From: Bdellovibrio sp.
GTDB lineage: Bacteria; Bdellovibrionota; Bdellovibrionia; Bdellovibrionales; Bdellovibrionaceae
Length of the DNA: 17,335 nucleotides
Assembly (NCBI GenBank): GCA_003176075.1
Contig: PSRN01000075.1
Coordinates: forward strand, 1 to 17,335
Reading direction: 5' to 3'
The position numbers were made by a program, and so were the translations under genes. Shown in pieces: positions 1-7,529 of this stretch. Under the pieces are notes generated by a model, which was not told where the DNA came from, searched no databases, and worked only from the letters and a program-made list of their open reading frames with translations. How positions within the stretch are numbered: position 1 is the first letter of the stretch; every line of letters starts with the position of its first letter.

Positions 1-441
1 GTCACCGTCCTCAGTCATTCCGACAAAAAGCGCGAAGACGCTCTGAAAATGGGAGCTCATCGTTTTGTTTCCACCAGCAGTCAGAAAGTTTTTAAAGAGC
101 ACGCCAACCACTTTGACTTGATCATCAATACGGTTTCAGCCGACATCAATATGAACGATTATTTCGGACTCCTGAAGCTGGACGGAGCCCTGGTGGTCGT
201 CGGCCTTCCGGAAAAACCTCTCAGCATCAATCCGTTTTCGCTGATCCGGTTGCGGCGAAGTTACGCGGGGTCTGTCATTGGTTCCATCAAGGAAACTCAG
301 GAAATGCTCGACTTTTGCGCCCGACACGAAATCACTCCAGATATTGAATTGATCGCGCCGGAACAGGTCAATGCGGCCTACGAGCGGGTTCTTAAGAGCG
401 AGGTTCGGTACAGGTTTGTTATTGATATGGCGAAACTTTGA
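1..441 (+). CDS. Zinc-type NAD(P)-dependent alcohol dehydrogenase, C-terminal part (5' end cut by window)
   Basis: The reading frame is open from base 1 to a TGA at 439-441, giving 146 residues of a medium-chain dehydrogenase/reductase. What remains is the second half of the Rossmann NADP-binding domain plus the C-terminal return to the catalytic domain. Visible landmarks are the cofactor-domain segments VTVLSHSDKK and ALKMGAHRFV, then FDLIINTVSA, GALVVVGLPE, and a tail with AYAGSVIGS-like text (RRSYAGSVIGS), EMLDFCARH and YRFVIDMAKL. This pattern is typical of the YahK/cinnamyl-alcohol dehydrogenase group, which reduces aldehydes to alcohols in the cytoplasm. The zinc-ligand region and the GxGxxG motif lie outside the window, so substrate and catalytic competence cannot be judged. 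The gene converges on the minus-strand gene ending at 454. Its last codons lie in a 16-bp tandem duplication that leaves the protein sequence unchanged. The family call is secure; the exact subfamily is less so. Confidence 0.9.
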   Translation, partial: VTVLSHSDKKREDALKMGAHRFVSTSSQKVFKEHANHFDLIINTVSADINMNDYFGLLKLDGALVVVGLPEKPLSINPFSLIRLRRSYAGSVIGSIKETQEMLDFCARHEITPDIELIAPEQVNAAYERVLKSEVRYRFVIDMAKL

Positions 442-455
442 TATGGCGAAACTTT
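424..455. repeat. 16-bp perfect tandem duplication at a convergent gene junction
   Basis: Bases 424-439 (GATATGGCGAAACTTT) are repeated exactly at 440-455. The dehydrogenase stop codon TGA (439-441) straddles the junction of the two copies. The stop of the minus-strand gene (TTA on the plus strand, 454-456) begins in the last bases of the second copy. With a single copy the plus gene would end in the same residues followed by TAG, so the duplication is neutral for the product. Confidence 0.95.
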
Positions 456-1527
456 AGAACAAGTCCTCATTTTTCCGAAGATTCTTCCGACGACGCTTCC
501 GCCGCGCGGTTCCTCGTTGAGGATCCTCACCAAAGGCCTTTTGGACAGCTTTAACAAAGACGAGCGCTTCCCCGCGGATGCGAAAAAAGAAATTGAAGGT
601 TGTCCCATGGAGATACAGATCATTGGTGATACAGGTCTGTTGAATTTCTGAAATCTGGGTCAGCTCTCTCACTTGAATCAAATAATCACCAAGATCGGGG
701 AGTGAAATTTTCACAATGTCCATCAGTTGCGCCAGACTGGTTGGTGAGAAAGCCGCGGCTTCAAATTGGCCATCGACCGGTTCGGGAAATGAGTACCGAT
801 ACTGGTTGAATCGATGAGTCTTAAACATGCCGAGGGCCTCGGCCCGCAAGGGCCAATAGTTTAAGTCAAACCTGAATTGGTCTGCCCACTCCTCTTTAGA
901 AAGGCTAGTGATTTTGACGGTCACGAGGCCATCCGCGCTGGCTGCCGCGGGTACGACAATGAATTTGACTTCGGTTGGCGGCGAACCCCGTCGGTAGAAA
1001 AAAAGACGCTTTACGCTTCGACTTTCTGCAACAGGAACACCGTTAGAAATATTTCTACTTAAGAAAACCCGCAGATCTTTCATCCACGCTGACTTTGATT
1101 TTGGACGCTGACCACTTGAAATCGCCTCGACATCAAGGTCCAAATTTTCAGGGGGATTTTCCGGCGTCTGAATGAGGTTGCTCAGCAACTTTCTTTCCAG
1201 CTCGGCAACGTCCCGACTTCTTGCATTGTCGTCGTCATTTTTGTTGTCGTTTTCGTTGTTGATTTGAGGCTCGTTTTCATGACCAATTTGCGAGTCCCCA
1301 TTGACGGTACTGCAAGACATCGCGCAAAGCGGATTTGAAAAGGAAGAAACAACCAGAGTCACGCTTAAGACGTTGCCCAGGTGGCCCATGGTTGGATTAT
1401 TAGCATTTGCTTTTGAGGATTGAAAGACAGAAAAAAAAGACAGAAAAAAGCAGAGCCTTAAGTTGAATGATCCAAGCCGTTGGACTTCCTTTGGATGTTC
1501 AAAAAAACCCCACGTCTTTATCCGCAT
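454..1527 (-). CDS. Exported hypothetical protein with acidic Asn/Asp linker and basic C-terminus
   Basis: A 357-residue protein that I do not recognise. The ATG at 1527 is preferred over the more upstream TTG (1548) because GGTGGA lies about 9 nt in front of it. From that start, residues 23-36 (LRLCFFLSFFSVFQ) form a hydrophobic stretch with a possible cleavage after KANA. A second hydrophobic run (residues 52-63) ends in PLCAMSC, so an internal start at ATG 1389 with a lipoprotein-like signal is an alternative. Residues 81-105 are rich in Asn, Asp and Glu. The last 16 residues are strongly basic (RRKRRRKNLRK). The middle (about 115-320) looks like a folded alpha/beta domain with well-spaced hydrophobic positions. 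The 5' end overlaps the upstream minus ORF by 29 nt, which suggests translational coupling or a frameshift-split single gene: a T7 run lies in the overlap. Export is inferred; function is unknown. Confidence 0.6.
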   Translation of the reverse strand: MRIKTWGFFEHPKEVQRLGSFNLRLCFFLSFFSVFQSSKANANNPTMGHLGNVLSVTLVVSSFSNPLCAMSCSTVNGDSQIGHENEPQINNENDNKNDDDNARSRDVAELERKLLSNLIQTPENPPENLDLDVEAISSGQRPKSKSAWMKDLRVFLSRNISNGVPVAESRSVKRLFFYRRGSPPTEVKFIVVPAAASADGLVTVKITSLSKEEWADQFRFDLNYWPLRAEALGMFKTHRFNQYRYSFPEPVDGQFEAAAFSPTSLAQLMDIVKISLPDLGDYLIQVRELTQISEIQQTCITNDLYLHGTTFNFFFRIRGEALVFVKAVQKAFGEDPQRGTARRKRRRKNLRKNEDLF

Positions 1528-1921
1528 CGATTCTTTTCCACCGACCAAAACCCTTGCAGGTGCCGTCGCTGTCGGCGGGAAAACGCAGTTGAATGGTTGA
1601 TGGGTTGAAGACGTATTTGGAATTGCTGCCGTTAAATGATAGATCGGCGACCAGTTGGTTCTGTATTAGAGTCGTGCGAAATTCCAAATTCTTAAACATC
1701 AAAGCGAGAGTTCGAGAGGATTCGAAATTTTCCGAGTATGAAATGTGGATAATTCCGGAATTGGCTTTGCAGTTCATGAAGTGCGGTCGGTCTGTCGGTT
1801 GTTGGCACTCGTTCTTCCGAAAATAGAATTGCACGATCCCTTCGCCCCAGCCGGCCAGCTCTCCGACGATTGTTTTCATTAGAAATTTCTGCGCCTCCGA
1901 CCCCATTTGTACAGCTATCAA
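1499..1921 (-). CDS. Hypothetical protein, N-terminus unresolved (possibly frameshifted)
   Basis: The ORF encodes 140 residues if it starts at the TTG at 1921. The same frame stays open to 1981 without a better start codon, and that extension (text such as VAYTQIDVSEVEGQ) looks as protein-like as the rest. A true N-terminus is therefore not evident. The product has no family I recognise: it is a beta-like sequence with scattered Cys (KNECQQP, MNCKAN, GTCKGF) and many Asn/Ser residues, as in small exported proteins. No signal peptide can be read in this frame. The ORF ends GFF-stop in a GGGG-T7 tract, and a one-base change there would join it to the downstream minus gene. It could be the 3' half of a broken gene whose 5' part lies at 1982-2294 in other frames. 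Confidence 0.45.
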   Translation of the reverse strand: MIAVQMGSEAQKFLMKTIVGELAGWGEGIVQFYFRKNECQQPTDRPHFMNCKANSGIIHISYSENFESSRTLALMFKNLEFRTTLIQNQLVADLSFNGSNSKYVFNPSTIQLRFPADSDGTCKGFGRWKRIDADKDVGFF

Positions 1922-2048
1922 CTCGGGCTGCCCCTCGACCTCGGAGACGTCAATTTGGGTGTACGCGACCGAATTCCCATTTCATGCCCAAGCTCAGAAA
2001 GTGCTGGATAGGCAGAAGCATTCGATCAGGTGAACAGATCAATGATCG

Positions 2049-2237
2049 TTATTTAAGCAATAATGTCTCTTTAGTTTTATTAAGAAAAAAATTCAAGAGA
2101 TAAGGTTGCTTCGGGTCATCATCTATGATTCCTGATAGGAAAAGTTGCTGAACAGAAGTTTGCATTTGGGGATCTTCCGCAACCGGCTGAGTAGCGATGC
2201 TTTTTTCCTGGAATTTCAAATAAAGGAAAAAAAGCAC
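2049..2237 (-). CDS. Possible small exported/membrane ORF or gene fragment
   Basis: A 62-residue frame from GTG at 2237 to a TAA at 2049. The frame is open further upstream to 2291, adding about 18 residues that include the hydrophobic run LAPAVLFFLYLKF. Together these read like a membrane anchor followed by a polar exported segment (EDPQMQTSVQQLF). No Shine-Dalgarno precedes the GTG. Below its stop, another frame carries protein-like text (SAYPALSELGHEMGIRSR) up to the ORF ending at 1499. This suggests that a single ancestral gene now lies in three frames. It could equally be chance; confidence is low. Confidence 0.25.
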   Translation of the reverse strand: MLFFLYLKFQEKSIATQPVAEDPQMQTSVQQLFLSGIIDDDPKQPYLLNFFLNKTKETLLLK

Positions 2238-2380
2238 GGCGGGTGCGAGTGTTGGTCGTGTAATTCCCGCAGTACCCCAGGCACGAAGCCGTCAGGTTGA
2301 GAGAGTCTGGATTACTGGAGCGCAGGACTTGGTGATTGTGAAGATTAGGAGATCATCAGTAGATCAAAAGAAGGGTAGGG

Positions 2381-2404
2381 TTCAGGATGCAAACTTCAGG
2401 ATGC
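2381..2404 (+). repeat. Short direct repeat upstream of the gene at 2480
   Basis: TTCAGGATGC occurs at 2381-2390 and again at 2395-2404, separated by AAAC. The second copy ends 75 nt before the start codon at 2480. It could be a pair of half-sites for a regulator or a small duplication; nothing in the sequence decides between them. Confidence 0.5.
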
Positions 2405-2479
2405 AGAAGTTGGGTGGGAATATGCAATTACTGGCGACCTCACCTTGTTATGGCCGGGCTCAAGTGAACTGGGGGATGA

Positions 2480-5400
2480 ATGGCTAATCGGTTTCGTTAT
2501 TTCTTTTATTCATCATCTGTTAGGCTCCTAAAATTCATTCTGGTTCTTAGTCTGAGTGTACAAGGAGTCCATGGTTTCGCGGCACTCCCCGGAGCAGGCG
2601 AAAGTGACGAGACCCGTGACGAGTTGGCTCGTGAGCTTGCGAGCGGTTTAGGTTCAGACAAAGGGGCGAACGGCTTGAATCAAGTCGTGGCAGCAGTGGA
2701 GGCTGGCACTGACCCAGAGATCGATCCCGACCGCGAAATGCAAGCCAAACAGCAGATTAACATTTATGGCCCGACCAGCGATGATGGTTCTCGGTCGGTC
2801 ATTTGGTCAGGCAACGCGCTTGAGGCAAATCACGAAGGGCGCATTCCTTTCACTTCGGTCGTTTTTCGAATCGAAGGACGTAACCTTGTGATTGAAGGAA
2901 TCTCTGGCGCTAGAGCTGACGGAACTGGTGGCGCTGTCGTAGTTGAGCAGACGGTACCTGATGCCGATGTCGTGGCGGTTGCGCGAGACTCTGAAATGAT
3001 ATCGCTCGCAATGCGGGATGGCGGGTTGCGAACGATTTATTTTGGCCAAATTGCAACTCATCTCGGTCGAGGTCCCATGACTCTGTATGTTGCTCGTGAA
3101 GGTGATCCATCGGTGGATTTGATGGCCGCGAATATTTCGAATGTCGAGGCTTCTTACGTCACACCAACAAATCGCCCCCTCACGGATGAGGAAATTCAAA
3201 ACAGCAGTTTGATTCCTGTCGGAGAAGATGGTGGCGAGTTGATCATGAATGGCGATGTTGTTGTCAGAGGAGTGGTTGATGGCAAATCGCGACTTTTGGG
3301 TTACCATTCGCGCACTGCCATTTATACAATCGTTGCACAGCGGGCGATGATCAAAGCTGCTCAGGCAGTCATGGTCTCGCAAGATATTGCGAAGTTCGAT
3401 TTGTACGAAAAGAAAATTAGCAAACTTCTTGCAGCAGATAAGATTGCTTTAGAGAACATGCAAACTCCAGAAAAATTACAGGATCAGGAACGCCAGCTTT
3501 TGAAATCCTTCAAAATAGAACAAATCCAGCTGCTCATAGAAACCGCTGAAGCTTTGAAAGAGTTCGCGGCAGCGGCCCGAGGCCAAATGACTTTGGCTGA
3601 GTGGCGAAAGACACACTTTGAAGCATCGCAAACTCTCGCTCGCGCTGAAAAACTCGGTGTGAAGCTCGAAGGTTTTAATTTTGAGAGGGATTGGCAACGT
3701 CTCATACCCCAGGTCAGATATTCAACCACAGAGGATTTGGCGGGCGTAGAGCCAGAGGTCGCAGCAGAGTGGGATAAAGCCACAGCCGAAAATGATGTGG
3801 ATGCGACGAGTCCGATGGCGGATCTTGAATACGATCACATGAAAAAAGCTGCGTTTGAAAGTTCGGCGTTGAAACAGCAAAATATGGCGCGGCGGATGGC
3901 GGTGAAAGCGTGGAAGCATTCACTCAAATTTGCGAAAGAAAATATTGTCTTGACGACCATTTTTATCGGCGGGTCAGCCCTCATGGCTTCGCCGCTTTTG
4001 TTTCCATACCTTGGCAGTCACCTAAGAGTCATTGAAGCGGTCTATCAGCATGTGGTGCCCATTTTGATGGTACCTAGTTTTCAAGTCCCGCTCATTATCA
4101 GCAGCATAGCTCTTATCGGGTTAATTCCGATCACCCTGATGACTTCAGATTTGGTCAGCAAGTACATCGCAATGAAAGCCCGTCAATTTGATTCAGCGGA
4201 GACTCCGGAGGCTCATTATTGGCGAAACTTAAATGAGACTTATGGCGAGAATACCAAAACTTGGCGTCGAACGATGACCTTCGGTATTCGAGTGTATGGT
4301 TTTATCGCCTATTCTTATGTACGTCGGATCGCCGTTAAGGTTGGCAATCGATCTATGGCCTCCGCCTTCGTACGAAATCTGAGCGTGACTCAAAAGGTGA
4401 CACCCAACTCAGAACTCGGACAGCTTGCGGGAGCGGAGAGAGAACTCTACCTTGGCCTTGCGAATCCGTTCAAAGACGCAGATACCAGGACAAAAGAGGA
4501 TGCTGTGCGGGAAAAAGCCCAAGAGCTTTTAGTCGCCCAAAGGCAGCGCGCAGCTGAGTACGCACATGTTGCCGCGGGACTGATTGTGAGCAAGCAGACT
4601 GGCGTCGACATCGCAACGATCGAGTTTTACCGTCAGAATGGTTTTGATAAAGATATCTTTGAGCAGCTCGTTTCTACGAAAAACCGATTGCCCCACAAGG
4701 TCATCGCCCGAGATCTGCAAAAACTTCTTATAGGTGCGGGTGTGATTGGGATCGACCCGACAAAAAATATAGACCCGGCTGAACTTTTGAAAGCTTACGA
4801 GGAATACAAGCCCGTGGCTGAAAAATTGTTAAAACAGCCAAAAACAATGGTTTTCACATATCTGAAGCAACACTTCTTTATTGGCTTGGCTCAAATGAAG
4901 GCTTCGATCGTTAATTTTGGCGTTGAAAACCACGAGTTCTTGAGTCAGGTAATGCCTTCTGATCAAACAGTTAAGGAACTAAGGGTTCAATTCATCTTGG
5001 ACTATCTGTTTAGCCAATACTTTGTTGCTTTGGAAGGATCCCGCGCCAATCCAAACAATCCAGCAGACCTGACCATCAAGCCAGACTCACCGCAAACCGC
5101 GTATGTCAATCCTCCACATTTCAATGATATGTGGCAACAGGTGGTCATATACATCTGTCAACAGTCGGCCCTTCAGGCAATGCAGTTCGATACCCTACGA
5201 GCCAGCCAAGCGAAGATTTACGCGGCGATCAATGATGTGCGATATAAAGCCAGGGATCGAGCACAAGCATTTACTTCGACGGTGGGAGGCATTTTAAAGT
5301 CTGCCTTTAATTTCGAAGAAAATGAATTTGGCAATCAAGTCAGGAAATCTCATTTGCAAATGTTAGAGACGTTGCAGGCCATTTTCACCTTGGAAATGTT

Positions 5401-6388
5401 TGGTCGGGTGCTGTTGGCTGGCCAAGGTCCTGTCGCAGCAGCGCTGGGCTTTGCTTACATAATGCTTATCCGTCCCTTTGCAACACGTATGTGGTGGTTG
5501 GGGTTAAGTATTGGCATGCGCGGCAACACCAAAGCAATGGAAGAAAAAATGGCGGAGTTGCAGGGTGCCCAGTCCCTTATCGCCACAGGCCTCAGCGATA
5601 AGTCTCAGTCCAAGATCGAGGAGGGATATAGGGCACTCTTGGCTCTCTATGATGAAGGCGGGCTTCCAAGCAATGAGAAGATCGCGCGAATCAACACTCT
5701 TCGGGCCCTTAGAGGCCAACCGCAAATTCAATATCCGATGGCGCAGCCGTTTATGAAGGCCGAAAAGGTTGTGAGAAAGAAAGGCTATGAAGAATTGGCT
5801 GATGGACTTCTTTCTCGAACTGACAAAATGGGCTTCGGGGTTGCCGTTGCGCTTGCTGCCGCTATTCAGTCGGGCAATGAAACGGCGGAACAGCGCTTGA
5901 GCGAACAGCTTCGTCAAATTTTAATGGAGGATACAGGGGTGTCCAAAGAGACCATTTCGGAAATGGATGCGGCCTCGCTTTTAGCCTTTTCGACCTACTT
6001 GTCGCCAGTTCCGACCAAAGAAAATTGGGCAGCGGTGGAACTCATGACGATAGGAGGTGCGATTGTCACAACTTATCTTTTGACTTACGGTTTGGTTCAA
6101 ACGTTTCGGGGAGTGGGAGCGGTGAAACTGTTGGCTGCCACCGCGGCAATGGTATCAGGACACACTTTTTTATGGCTTACGACCACCCCGAATGGCAATA
6201 AACTCTTGAAGGAAAACTGGCAGAGAGCGAAAGATGGGGTAAAGGGGTCAGTCAGTGACTTTGTTACCCAATTTAAGAATCTATCCAAGAATGTTGGGAT
6301 AGGTTCTAAGGGAAACACTATCGAGACAGGCTCCTCCGTCAGTCGGGTCATTAGGTGTGAAGAGGTGCACGGCGGCGCCTCGCTTTGA
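2480..6388 (+). CDS. Very large exported membrane protein of unknown function (1302 residues)
   Basis: The ATG at 2480 has GGGGG four bases upstream. Residues 1-33 form a Sec signal peptide (basic start, hydrophobic FILVLSLSVQGVHG, cleavage near GFA-ALP). Residues 60-290 are a beta-rich periplasmic-type region (segments such as VVFRIEGRNLVIEGISGA). Residues 300-375 are strongly helical and charged, probably coiled coil. Membrane segments follow at about 490-512 and 525-555, a long helical region at about 600-940, another membrane pair at about 962-997, and two more at about 1185-1209 and 1214-1235 near the C-terminus. Only two Cys are seen outside the signal (YICQQ, VIRCEE). I recognise no enzymatic motif, Walker box or protease triad. 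The protein is probably anchored in the inner membrane with large soluble parts. The gene stands alone on this strand and converges with the ParB-like gene 37 bp away. Start and boundaries are secure; the function is unknown. Confidence 0.9.
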   Translation: MANRFRYFFYSSSVRLLKFILVLSLSVQGVHGFAALPGAGESDETRDELARELASGLGSDKGANGLNQVVAAVEAGTDPEIDPDREMQAKQQINIYGPTSDDGSRSVIWSGNALEANHEGRIPFTSVVFRIEGRNLVIEGISGARADGTGGAVVVEQTVPDADVVAVARDSEMISLAMRDGGLRTIYFGQIATHLGRGPMTLYVAREGDPSVDLMAANISNVEASYVTPTNRPLTDEEIQNSSLIPVGEDGGELIMNGDVVVRGVVDGKSRLLGYHSRTAIYTIVAQRAMIKAAQAVMVSQDIAKFDLYEKKISKLLAADKIALENMQTPEKLQDQERQLLKSFKIEQIQLLIETAEALKEFAAAARGQMTLAEWRKTHFEASQTLARAEKLGVKLEGFNFERDWQRLIPQVRYSTTEDLAGVEPEVAAEWDKATAENDVDATSPMADLEYDHMKKAAFESSALKQQNMARRMAVKAWKHSLKFAKENIVLTTIFIGGSALMASPLLFPYLGSHLRVIEAVYQHVVPILMVPSFQVPLIISSIALIGLIPITLMTSDLVSKYIAMKARQFDSAETPEAHYWRNLNETYGENTKTWRRTMTFGIRVYGFIAYSYVRRIAVKVGNRSMASAFVRNLSVTQKVTPNSELGQLAGAERELYLGLANPFKDADTRTKEDAVREKAQELLVAQRQRAAEYAHVAAGLIVSKQTGVDIATIEFYRQNGFDKDIFEQLVSTKNRLPHKVIARDLQKLLIGAGVIGIDPTKNIDPAELLKAYEEYKPVAEKLLKQPKTMVFTYLKQHFFIGLAQMKASIVNFGVENHEFLSQVMPSDQTVKELRVQFILDYLFSQYFVALEGSRANPNNPADLTIKPDSPQTAYVNPPHFNDMWQQVVIYICQQSALQAMQFDTLRASQAKIYAAINDVRYKARDRAQAFTSTVGGILKSAFNFEENEFGNQVRKSHLQMLETLQAIFTLEMFGRVLLAGQGPVAAALGFAYIMLIRPFATRMWWLGLSIGMRGNTKAMEEKMAELQGAQSLIATGLSDKSQSKIEEGYRALLALYDEGGLPSNEKIARINTLRALRGQPQIQYPMAQPFMKAEKVVRKKGYEELADGLLSRTDKMGFGVAVALAAAIQSGNETAEQRLSEQLRQILMEDTGVSKETISEMDAASLLAFSTYLSPVPTKENWAAVELMTIGGAIVTTYLLTYGLVQTFRGVGAVKLLAATAAMVSGHTFLWLTTTPNGNKLLKENWQRAKDGVKGSVSDFVTQFKNLSKNVGIGSKGNTIETGSSVSRVIRCEEVHGGASL

Positions 6389-6425
6389 GATTCGAAGTCT
6401 ATGGTAGTGCTGCCCCACCGGAGAT

Positions 6426-7265
6426 TTATAGGGTCCCATCGAAGACCTCAGCACAAGGCGCAACCTGAACGCCTTCTGGTTCCAGCGTTCCCTCCTTTTC
6501 TTTCGAAATCTTCGAAGTCTTCGAGGATTTCGAAGACTTCGAACCTTTTGGACGAATATAACCAGGAAGGTCTTGTGCCGCCTCGGAGCGTGCAAATTCA
6601 AACGCTTTTTCGGTGGCCGCTCGATTGAAGAAAGGCCACCAGTCGAGCGCGATTCCTCCCCATTGGCGAAGGGCGACCGACCACTCGAAATCGGCGAAAG
6701 CCTTTGCCGATTTTTTGATTAACTTTGCCATCTTGAGCAGATGGACGAGATATCGAAAGTCGTCATTGATAAAGAGCTCACGGTCTTCTTTCTCAGTGAA
6801 ACTTTGTGGCAGGTCCCTCATCGTAAAGACCTTATTGCCGTTTTCGTCCTTCAAGTAAACCTTCGGATCATCTTCTCTGGTCATTCGTTCTTCAAACTCC
6901 TCCATGGTACGATCCGAAAAGTCTTCAGTCTCAAGGACGTAAAATTCGTCAATTCCGGCGTCATGCCAGGAAAATAATTCGTGATGGTGATCACTGACCC
7001 AATACTTGCCGTCCGGGCCTTTGATGGCGGTTGGGGCTTCATCTCTCATCCGCTTTTGTTGGTTCTTCTCTGTGAGCTTGCGAAATCTGTATGTTTTGGC
7101 TCCCACCAGCAGCCAGGAAATCACCCGTTGCGTGGGCCGAACCTGCGCAAAACGGACTTTAACAAGTTTCCCCTTGGGCTTTGACTCTTTGGCTGCCAAT
7201 GGCCAGGAAGAAATCAAAAGGCCACCGCCAATGAGAAGGGTTAAAAGAATTCGCAATCCGCTCAT
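6426..7265 (-). CDS. Exported ParB-like (ParBc_2 family) putative nuclease
   Basis: A 279-residue protein. The ATG at 7265 is chosen because it begins a clean signal peptide: MSGLRILL, a hydrophobic core to about residue 20, then PLAA and a mature start near KES. A GTG start at 7331 would add 22 residues in front and spoil that signal. ParBc_2 hallmarks are in order: VRFAQVRPTQ at 37-46 (RPTQ), AIKGPDGKYWVSDHHH at 80-95 with the invariant DHHH, NDDFRYLVHLLK at 167-178, FADFEWSVALR at 190-200, and SEAAQDLPGYI at 227-237. This family is described as putative ParB-like nucleases; no substrate is established, and the signal peptide argues for a periplasmic or extracellular role. The C-terminus (241-258) is a low-complexity Lys/Ser repeat (GSKSSKSSKTSKISK) encoded by a DNA inverted repeat. 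The gene is convergent with 2480-6388 and divergent from ggt. The Shine-Dalgarno is weak. Confidence 0.85.
   Translation of the reverse strand: MSGLRILLTLLIGGGLLISSWPLAAKESKPKGKLVKVRFAQVRPTQRVISWLLVGAKTYRFRKLTEKNQQKRMRDEAPTAIKGPDGKYWVSDHHHELFSWHDAGIDEFYVLETEDFSDRTMEEFEERMTREDDPKVYLKDENGNKVFTMRDLPQSFTEKEDRELFINDDFRYLVHLLKMAKLIKKSAKAFADFEWSVALRQWGGIALDWWPFFNRAATEKAFEFARSEAAQDLPGYIRPKGSKSSKSSKTSKISKEKEGTLEPEGVQVAPCAEVFDGTL
6511..6543. repeat. Perfect 14-bp inverted repeat inside the ParB-like gene
   Basis: TTCGAAGTCTTCGA (6511-6524) and its exact reverse complement (6530-6543) are separated by GGATT. They encode most of the Lys/Ser-rich tail. The 10-mer TTCGAAGTCT also occurs at 6391-6400, just beyond the stop of the 1302-residue gene. 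The stem could fold in either transcript; no T-run follows, so it is not a standard terminator. Confidence 0.9.
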
Positions 7266-7529
7266 GTTTTGCTTAACTGTTTCCAAATCACATCCTTGTT
7301 CATCGGCATTCAAATCATCCAGCAAAAACACCAGGCCAATTGGTTTCTAATTTCGATCCAGCTTGACCGGCTTTGCAAGGCAATGTTGTTTTTCTGGATT
7401 TGGACTCTCTGTTGAATTTCTGTCAAGGCCTAGGTGACACATTGCAAATAACTCTCCTGCGGCTCTGCGGAGGTGACGCCCGTGGGTGTGCTTGCGTCCG
7501 TGGCGATCGGCCACTAGTCTCGCGAAAAT
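7266..7529. other. Divergent intergenic region between the ParB-like gene and ggt
   Basis: This region must hold the promoters for both flanking genes, but I see no hexamer pair good enough to call. At 7463-7489 it has a GC-rich stretch containing CTGCGGAGGTG, which resembles a piece of the intergenic repeats at 14646 and 16367 (there on the opposite strand). No convincing ORF is present. Confidence 0.4.

Larger units (their letters stand above)
1982..2479. other. Intergenic or decayed stretch before the 1302-residue gene
   Basis: There is no convincing intact gene in these roughly 500 bases. The left half carries coding-like text on the minus strand in more than one frame (see the ORF at 2049-2237). 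The right half (2295-2479) has no ORF and serves as the upstream region of the plus-strand gene at 2480. It contains a short direct repeat at 2381-2404. I could not pick out a convincing promoter. Confidence 0.5.
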
